Assembly (NCBI RefSeq): GCF_023630175.1
Contig: NZ_JALLIN010000053.1
Coordinates: 1-47,623, forward strand
Length of the DNA stretch: 47,623 bases
Source of the DNA: Streptomyces cellostaticus
GTDB lineage: Bacteria; Actinomycetota; Actinomycetes; Streptomycetales; Streptomycetaceae
Reading direction: 5' to 3'
This document shows, piece by piece, positions 42,257 through 47,623 of this stretch. The translations under genes and the position numbers were made by a program. The stretch's first letter is position 1, and every line of letters starts with the position of its first letter. Below the pieces are notes generated by a model. The model searched no databases and had not been told where the DNA came from. It saw nothing but the letters and a program-made list of their open reading frames with translations.

Positions 42257-42352
42257 CGCGCCGCTCCTCGCGCCGCTCCTCGCGCCGCTCCTCGCGCCGC
42301 TCCTCGCGCCGCTCCTCGCGCCGCTCCTCGCGCCGCTCCTCGCGCCGCTCCG
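42257..42352. repeat. 12-bp tandem repeat, eight copies
   Basis: The unit CGCGCCGCTCCT is repeated seven times exactly and an eighth time with a final G. On the minus strand it reads AGGAGCGGCGCG, so each unit holds a Shine-Dalgarno-like AGGAG. It begins 45 bases beyond the stop of the ybdK-like gene, in that gene's 3' region. Confidence 0.95.
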
Positions 42353-42397
42353 GTGACTGACCGGCGCCCGGGCGCGGCCGGCCGGGGGCGGACGACG

Positions 42398-43486
42398 TCA
42401 GTCCTGGGTGCGGCGCACACACTCCGTGACGACGTCCCGCAGACTGCCGCCGCTCTCCACCAGCAGCCGCTGCTCGCGGGCGCCGTTGCCCCGGCGCAGC
42501 AGCACCTCGACGGCCTCCGCGGCCCGGGTCGCGTCCCCGCTCTCCCGCAGCGCGTCCGAGGTGTGCTCCAGCAGTGCGCGCACCACCTCGGCGGCGGGGC
42601 GGGGCCGCAGGACGCCGGGGTCGAGCAGGTCTCCGTCCAGGCCGGACCGGGCGGCCTGCCAGGCGGCCAGCCTCAGCAGGCTCACGCTGTGGTCGGCCGG
42701 CGGCCGGCCGTCCCGCCACTCCCGTGCCGCCGTCTCCACCAGGGCGCGGACCAGCACGGCGACGAGGACGGCGGTGTCCGCGCGCAGGCACACGTCCGCG
42801 ACCCGCACCTCCACGGTCGGGTAGGTCGCGGACAGCCGGGCGTCGAAGTAGACCATCCCCTCGTCCAGGATGACCCCGGTCGCCACCATGTCCGCCACCC
42901 GCCGGTGGTACCGCTCGGCCGAGCCGAACAGCTCCGTCGGCCCCGCCGACGGCCAGCGCCCCCACACCTGGCTGCGGTAGCCGGCGTAACCGGTGTCCCG
43001 GCCCTGCCAGTAGGGCGAGTTGGCGCTCAACGCGGTCAGCGCCGGCAGCCACGGCCGGATCCGGTCCAGGACCGCGACACCTTCCTCGTCGGACGCCACC
43101 GACACATGCACATGGCACCCGCACACCAGTTGGTCCCGGGTGGCGATGCCGTACTGCCCGGCCATCCACTGGTAGCGGTCGTTCATGCTGATCGACGGGC
43201 TGACCGGGAGCGGGGAGCCGGCGAGCGCGGCGACCGCGCAGCCGATCTCCCCGGCGTGCCGTGCCGCCTCCTTGCGGCAGCGCACGATCTCCGCGCCGAG
43301 AGCCGCCATGTCCGACTGGGGATGGGTGGCGAACTCCAGCATCTGCCCGAACAGCTCCTTCTCGAAGACGTTCTGGCCGGGGTCGTCCTGAGCGGCGCGT
43401 GCCAGGACGGCGGCCGACAGAGCCCGGGGGTCGCCGCTGTCCGGGTCGACCAGAAGGAGTTCCTCCTCCACTCCCACCGTGCGCAA
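42398..43486 (-). CDS. carboxylate-amine ligase of the YbdK/GCS2 family
   Basis: 362 residues from a TTG at 43486 (GGAAGGA about ten bases upstream); GTG at 43477 or a longer frame to 43570 are alternatives. The family start VGVEEELLLVDPDSG is clear. It is followed by QMLEFATHPQSD, the CGCHVHVSV metal/ATP segment, SANSPYWQGRDTGYAGYRS and YPTVEVRVADVC. E. coli YbdK has weak glutamate-cysteine ligase activity; actinobacterial substrates are unclear. It lies 91 bases downstream of glgB on the same strand and may be read with the glucan genes. Confidence 0.9.
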   Translation of the reverse strand: MRTVGVEEELLLVDPDSGDPRALSAAVLARAAQDDPGQNVFEKELFGQMLEFATHPQSDMAALGAEIVRCRKEAARHAGEIGCAVAALAGSPLPVSPSISMNDRYQWMAGQYGIATRDQLVCGCHVHVSVASDEEGVAVLDRIRPWLPALTALSANSPYWQGRDTGYAGYRSQVWGRWPSAGPTELFGSAERYHRRVADMVATGVILDEGMVYFDARLSATYPTVEVRVADVCLRADTAVLVAVLVRALVETAAREWRDGRPPADHSVSLLRLAAWQAARSGLDGDLLDPGVLRPRPAAEVVRALLEHTSDALRESGDATRAAEAVEVLLRRGNGAREQRLLVESGGSLRDVVTECVRRTQD

Positions 43487-43577
43487 GGTCGTGCCGTCCT
43501 TCCGTCCGTGCCCCCGGGGGCAGCCGCGAGTCCGTACGAACCCGACTGCCCCCGGGGCGGCGGTCGACACCCGCGGC

Positions 43578-45785
43578 TCAGCTCCCGGGGCTCAGCCAGA
43601 CCGTGGCGAGCGGCGGCAGGGTGAGCCGCAGGAACCCGTCCTCGGGCCTGAGTGCCCCGGGCGCGCCGACCCCGACGCCGCCGCCGCCGTAACGGACGTC
43701 GTCGGTGTTCAGCGCCTCCGTCCAGGCGGGAACCTCCTCGGGCACCCACAGGCGGTAGTCGTGCCGGACGACCGGGGAGAGGTTCGACACCGCCAGCAGC
43801 GGGACCCCGGCGGCGTCGAACCGCAGGAACGCGAAGACGTTGTCCTCGGCGGCGTCGCACAGCACCCAGCGGAATCCGCCCGGATCGGTGTCCCGCTGCC
43901 ACAGCGCGGGGGTGTCCCGGTACCGCGTGTTCAGGTCCCGGACCAGGTCCCGCACGCCGCGGTGGTCGCCCGCCGCGCAGTGGTCGGCGTCCAGCAGCCA
44001 CCACTCCGGCCCGTGCGCCTCCGACCACTCCGCTCCCTGGGCGAACTCCTGCCCCATGAACAGCAGCTGCTTGCCGGGGTGGGCCCACATGAAGCCGAGG
44101 TAGGCGCGGTGGTTGGCCCGCCGCTGCCACCAGTCGCCCGGCATCTTGGACACCAGCGCCTGCTTGCCGTGCACGACCTCGTCGTGCGAGATGGGCAGGA
44201 CGTAGTTCTCGGTGTAGGCGTACACCATCGAGAAGGTCATCTCGTTGTGGTGGTACTTGCGGTGCACCGGCTCCTTCTGGATGTACTCCAGCGAGTCGTG
44301 CATCCAGCCCATGTTCCACTTCAGCCCGAAGCCGAGCCCGCCGCCGTCCGTCGGCCGGGTCACCCCGTCCCAGGCGGTGGACTCCTCGGCGATGGTCACC
44401 ACCCCGGGGCAGCGCCGGTAGACGGTCGCGTTCATCTCCTGCAGGAAGGCCACCGCGTCCAGGTCCTCGCGCCCGCCGAACACGTTCGGCGTCCACTGCC
44501 CGGAGTCGCGCGAGTAGTCCCGGTAGAGCATCGAGGCGACGGCGTCCACGCGCAGTCCGTCGATGTGGAACTCCTCGCACCAGTACACCGCGTTGGCGAC
44601 GAGGAAGTTCCGTACTTCGGTACGTCCGTAGTCGAACACGAACGTGCCCCAGTCCGGATGCGTCGCGCGCCGGGCGTCCCCGGGCTCGTACAGCGGGTCC
44701 CCGTCGAAGCCGGCCAGCGCCCAGTCGTCCTTGGGGAAGTGCGCCGGCACCCAGTCCATGATCACGCCGATCCCGGCCCGGTGGCAGGCGTCCACGAAGT
44801 ACCGGAAGTCGTCCGGCGAACCGAGCCGGGCGGTCGGGGCGTAGTAGGAGGTGACCTGGTAGCCCCAGGAGGGGCCGTAGGGGTGCTCCATCACCGGCAT
44901 CAGCTCGACGTGGGTGAAGCCCAGGTCCTTGACGTACGCCGGGAGCTGCTCGGCCAGTTCACGGTAGGTCAGCCCCTTGCGCCAGGACGGCAGATGGACC
45001 TCGTACACGGAGAACGGCGCCTGGTGCACGGGGGTGTCGGCGCGGTGCGCCAGCCACTGTCCGTCGCCCCACTCGTGGTGCGCCGCCGTCACCACGGAGG
45101 CCGTGTCGGGCGGCGTCTCGGTACGGCGCGCCATCGGGTCCGCCTTGAGGAACCGGTCGCCGTACCGCGAGGTGATCTCGAACTTGTACCGCGCCCCCTC
45201 GCCGACGCCGGGCAGGAACAGCTCCCACACACCGCACGCGCCCAGCGAGCGCATCGGGTACTGCGTGCCGTCCCAGTAGGTGAAGTCGCCGGCGACGCGC
45301 ACGCCCTGGGCGTTCGGCGCCCAGACGGTGAAACGGGTGCCCGCCACGTCGTGGTGGGTCATGGGCTCGGCACCGAGTGCCCGCCACAGTCGCTCGTGCC
45401 GGCCCTCGCGGATCAGGTGGAGGTCCAGCTCGCCGAGCGCGGGCAGGAAGCGGTACGGGTCGTGCGTCTCCTGCTCGCCGTCGTCGTAGACCACCCGCAG
45501 CGTGTAGGACGGGATCGCCTCGTACGGCAGCACGGCGGCGAAGAGGCCGCCGCCCTCCGAGACGAGGTCGTGCCGTTCGCCGTCGACCACGACGCGCACG
45601 GCGCGGGCGTTCGGGCGCAGCGCCCGGAACAGGACGCCGCCCGGCACGGGGTGGGCACCCAGCAGAGCGTGCGGGTCGTGGTGGGCGCCGCCCAGCAGCC
45701 GGTCGCGCTCCGCGGGGTCGAGCGGCGGGGCCGCGACCGCGTCGGGTCCGGCGGACTCGGGAAGCACGGTGTCGCGCAGTGCCAT
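43578..45785 (-). CDS. glgB: 1,4-alpha-glucan branching enzyme
   Basis: 735 residues from the ATG at 45785 (GGAGG eight bases upstream). An N-terminal extension and CBM48-like module (RFTVWAPNAQGVRVAGDF) precede the GH13 barrel. The nucleophile is Asp414 in GLRVDAVAS, the acid Glu lies in TIAEESTAW and the third carboxylate in ISHDEVVHGK. It cuts alpha-1,4 chains and rejoins them as alpha-1,6 branches. Four bases separate it from pep2, so the two are cotranscribed, and with treS they serve the GlgE route from trehalose to branched glucan. The glgE gene itself is not in the window. Confidence 0.96.
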   Translation of the reverse strand: MALRDTVLPESAGPDAVAAPPLDPAERDRLLGGAHHDPHALLGAHPVPGGVLFRALRPNARAVRVVVDGERHDLVSEGGGLFAAVLPYEAIPSYTLRVVYDDGEQETHDPYRFLPALGELDLHLIREGRHERLWRALGAEPMTHHDVAGTRFTVWAPNAQGVRVAGDFTYWDGTQYPMRSLGACGVWELFLPGVGEGARYKFEITSRYGDRFLKADPMARRTETPPDTASVVTAAHHEWGDGQWLAHRADTPVHQAPFSVYEVHLPSWRKGLTYRELAEQLPAYVKDLGFTHVELMPVMEHPYGPSWGYQVTSYYAPTARLGSPDDFRYFVDACHRAGIGVIMDWVPAHFPKDDWALAGFDGDPLYEPGDARRATHPDWGTFVFDYGRTEVRNFLVANAVYWCEEFHIDGLRVDAVASMLYRDYSRDSGQWTPNVFGGREDLDAVAFLQEMNATVYRRCPGVVTIAEESTAWDGVTRPTDGGGLGFGLKWNMGWMHDSLEYIQKEPVHRKYHHNEMTFSMVYAYTENYVLPISHDEVVHGKQALVSKMPGDWWQRRANHRAYLGFMWAHPGKQLLFMGQEFAQGAEWSEAHGPEWWLLDADHCAAGDHRGVRDLVRDLNTRYRDTPALWQRDTDPGGFRWVLCDAAEDNVFAFLRFDAAGVPLLAVSNLSPVVRHDYRLWVPEEVPAWTEALNTDDVRYGGGGVGVGAPGALRPEDGFLRLTLPPLATVWLSPGS

Positions 45786-45789
45786 GACG

Positions 45790-47154
45790 TCAGCCTCCCC
45801 ACACGGCGAGCCGCTTGATCGCCGCCATCGGTACCGGCAGCCAGTCCGGCCGGTGTCTCGCCTCGTACAGCACCTCGTAGACCGCCCTGTCCGTCTCGTG
45901 CGCGCGCAGCAGCGCGTGCTTCTTGCGTGGGTCCCAGCCGGCGCGGGCCGCGTAGCCCGCGCAGAAAGCCTCCCGGCAGCGGCGCGCCCACTCGGGACGC
46001 CAGGGGCGGCGCTGCCGGGCCGCGTAGTCGAAGGAGCGCAGCATTCCGGCCACGTCCCGCACCGGGGACTGCGGGACCCGCCGCTCGGCGAGCGGCCTGG
46101 ACGGCTCCCCCTCGAAGTCGATGACGAACCAGTCGCGCCCGGCGCGCAGCACCTGCCCGAGGTGCAGATCGCCGTGGATGCGCTGGGCGGGCGGCCCGGT
46201 GTCGCAGGTGGCCAGCGCGCCGAAGGCGGCGCGCAGTCCGGGGACGTAGGGACGCAGACCCGGTACGGCGTGCGCGGCGGCGTCCAGCCGTGCGCACATC
46301 GCCTCCGCCGTACGCCCGTTCTCGCCCGGCCCGGCGGGCGGGAAGGCCTCGGCCAGGGCCAGGTGCACCTCGGCCATGGCCCGTCCCAGTCCGCGGGCCT
46401 CGGCGGTGAAGTCCTCGCCCGCGGCGAGCGCGTGCAGGGCCAGCGTCCAGCCGTCGGTCGCGTCGGGCAGGAACGGCTGCAGCACGCCCAGCGTGGCCGG
46501 CCGGGGAGCGGTCGTACTGAACCAGGCGACCGGGGCGGGCACCCGGGCGCAGCCCTGCGCGGCCAGCGCGCCGGGCACCTCCAGGTCGGGGTTGACGCCC
46601 GGCTGGACACGGCGGAACAGCTTCAGGATGTACGCGTCGCCGTAGACGATGGAGGAGTTGGACTGCTCGGCGTCCAGCAGCCGCGGCGGCAGGCCGCCGG
46701 GCAGTTCCACCGCCGGGGCGGTCTCGAAGCGCAGCGGTCCCGCCGACCCGGGGCGGCGCAGCCGCTCCAGGAGCAGATGGGCCGAACGCGGGTCGTGCAG
46801 GGCGTCGTAGACGGCGAGTCCGGTCAGCGGCCCCTGTCCGGCCCGCCCGATGAACGCCCGCTCCAGCCGCGGGACGACGTGCTCGCGCAGCCCGAGCAGG
46901 AGCTGGTAGCAGTCGCCGGGCGGGGGAGTGCCGCCCGGTGTGGGCACCGGCGCGTGCGTGGCGTGCACCAGCAGGTGCAGGCACCCGGGGAACAGCTCGG
47001 TCACGGACAGCACCGACAGATCGGTGACCGGCCGGTCCTTGCCCGCGAACCAGCGTTGCTCGGGCAGCCATTCGCGCAGCAGTCCGCCCAGCGAGGCCAG
47101 TGGCCGGTCGGTTCCGGCCGTGGTTCTCGGCCGGAGGGTGATGGTCTTCGGCAT
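45790..47154 (-). CDS. pep2: maltokinase (Pep2/Mak)
   Basis: 454 residues. The N-terminal cap (LREWLPEQRWFAGKDR) is typical. The kinase core has SNSSIVYGDAYILKLFRR (ATP Lys), QRIHGDLHLGQVLRAG (catalytic loop with Asp) and WFVIDFEGEPSRPL (metal Asp). It phosphorylates maltose to maltose 1-phosphate, the donor for GlgE. In mycobacteria it forms a complex with TreS. AAAGGA lies about ten bases before the ATG. The gene is 31 bases after treS and 4 bases before glgB. Confidence 0.95.
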   Translation of the reverse strand: MPKTITLRPRTTAGTDRPLASLGGLLREWLPEQRWFAGKDRPVTDLSVLSVTELFPGCLHLLVHATHAPVPTPGGTPPPGDCYQLLLGLREHVVPRLERAFIGRAGQGPLTGLAVYDALHDPRSAHLLLERLRRPGSAGPLRFETAPAVELPGGLPPRLLDAEQSNSSIVYGDAYILKLFRRVQPGVNPDLEVPGALAAQGCARVPAPVAWFSTTAPRPATLGVLQPFLPDATDGWTLALHALAAGEDFTAEARGLGRAMAEVHLALAEAFPPAGPGENGRTAEAMCARLDAAAHAVPGLRPYVPGLRAAFGALATCDTGPPAQRIHGDLHLGQVLRAGRDWFVIDFEGEPSRPLAERRVPQSPVRDVAGMLRSFDYAARQRRPWRPEWARRCREAFCAGYAARAGWDPRKKHALLRAHETDRAVYEVLYEARHRPDWLPVPMAAIKRLAVWGG

Positions 47155-47185
47155 GGTGACGCGTCCTTTCCTCGGTGCCGGGCGC

Positions 47186-47623
47186 TCAGCGGCGGCGGCC
47201 GATGCGGGATGCGACTCGGGTGAGCCGGAACCAGTAGAAGCCGTGGCCCGCGAGGGTCAGCAGGTACGGCAGTTCGCCGATGGCCGGGAACCGCACCCCG
47301 CCGATCAGCTCCACGGGATGCCGTCCGTCGTAGACCCGCAGGTCGAGTTCGGTGGGCTGGGCGAACCGGGAGAAGTTGTTGACGCACAGCACCAGGTCGT
47401 CGCCGTACTCGCGCAGGAACGCCAGGACCGCCGGGTTGGACGACTGCAGTTCGGTGTAGGACCCGAGCCCGAAGGCGGGGTTCTGCTTGCGGATCTCGAC
47501 CATGCGGCGGGTCCAGTGGAGCAGCGACGAGGGCGACGACATGGACGCCTCGACGTTGGTGACCTGGTAGCCGTGGACCGGGTCCATGATGGTGGGCAGG
47601 AACAGGCGCCCCGGGTCGCACAG
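47186..47623 (-). CDS. treS: trehalose synthase, C-terminal 145 residues (5' end outside window)
   Basis: The frame is open to the right edge. It starts LCDPGRLFLPTIMDPVHGY and continues to EASMSSPSSLLHWTRRM, VEIRKQNPAFGLGSY and the C-terminal beta domain, ending FYWFRLTRVASRIGRRR. This is the end of the GH13 trehalose synthase that interconverts maltose and trehalose. The catalytic barrel lies outside the window. It is the first of the three genes treS-pep2-glgB seen here. Confidence 0.92.
   Translation of the reverse strand: MCDPGRLFLPTIMDPVHGYQVTNVEASMSSPSSLLHWTRRMVEIRKQNPAFGLGSYTELQSSNPAVLAFLREYGDDLVLCVNNFSRFAQPTELDLRVYDGRHPVELIGGVRFPAIGELPYLLTLAGHGFYWFRLTRVASRIGRRR

Noticed and set aside
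28184..42352. Tandem repeats at 28184 and 42257 as CRISPR arrays
   Set aside because: Units of 9 and 12 bp without spacers; no cas genes.
41784..43169. Minus-strand frame encoding a run of EERR repeats
   Set aside because: The repeat peptide is just the 12-bp minisatellite read in an open frame; it overlaps the ybdK-like gene and has no start signal.

Overview
The window is very GC-rich with strongly G/C-biased third codon positions. It carries a Wbl protein, a SigB-type sigma factor, orphan serine-kinase-type ATPases, a LAXTG sortase substrate and a treS/pep2/glgB cluster. This combination points to a Streptomyces or close relative. No rRNA, tRNA, CRISPR array or transposase was found. Genes were read directly from the sequence; no database search was possible.

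Left region (1 to about 4.6 kb) looks like accessory DNA with a softer codon bias. It holds the C-terminal part of a 14-blade WD40 protein, a RES-domain toxin, a distant downstream Xre/MbcA-like antitoxin, and a frameshifted gene remnant. Both the WD40 gene and the toxin gene carry the rare TTA leucine codon, which suggests bldA control. From 4.9 to 9.7 kb there is an M48-like membrane protein whose HExxH has become HALAH, an unrecognised protein, and a sortase-anchored 820-residue protein with a PD-(D/E)xK-like nuclease signature.

The stretch 9.7-15.2 kb holds secreted or envelope functions: an AIM24 protein, a beta-lactamase-fold hydrolase, an M4 protease and an SGNH hydrolase. At 15.2-18.8 kb lies a leftward three-gene set with GTGA and ATGA overlaps: receiver-thioredoxin-fold-TrxR-like flavoprotein, cNMP-binding histidine kinase, and UBP-type zinc finger. 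It diverges from a universal stress protein. I consider this the most interesting system in the window, because the flavoprotein has no redox cysteine pair and its partner is a ubiquitin-tail-type zinc finger.

From 19.8 to 34.8 kb are mostly regulator-target pairs: TetR with a ketosteroid-dehydrogenase-like flavoprotein, TetR opposite a saccharopine-dehydrogenase-like enzyme, and LysG-like opposite LysE-like exporter. Also here are a DUF4032 kinase-like protein, AlkB, DUF488, an M1 peptidase, Wbl, an MFS transporter, a lone cNMP-binding protein, an anti-sigma-type ATPase and a SigB-family sigma factor. Region 34.9-47.6 kb is all leftward: FUSC membrane protein, DUF4287, type II NADH dehydrogenase, a second anti-sigma-type ATPase, acyl-CoA synthetase, a YbdK-type ligase, then glgB, pep2 and the 3' end of treS. 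The last three convert trehalose to maltose 1-phosphate and branched alpha-glucan (GlgE pathway). Between the acyl-CoA synthetase and the ligase is a 710-base gap with a 23-bp perfect hairpin, a G10 tract and an eight-copy 12-bp tandem repeat.
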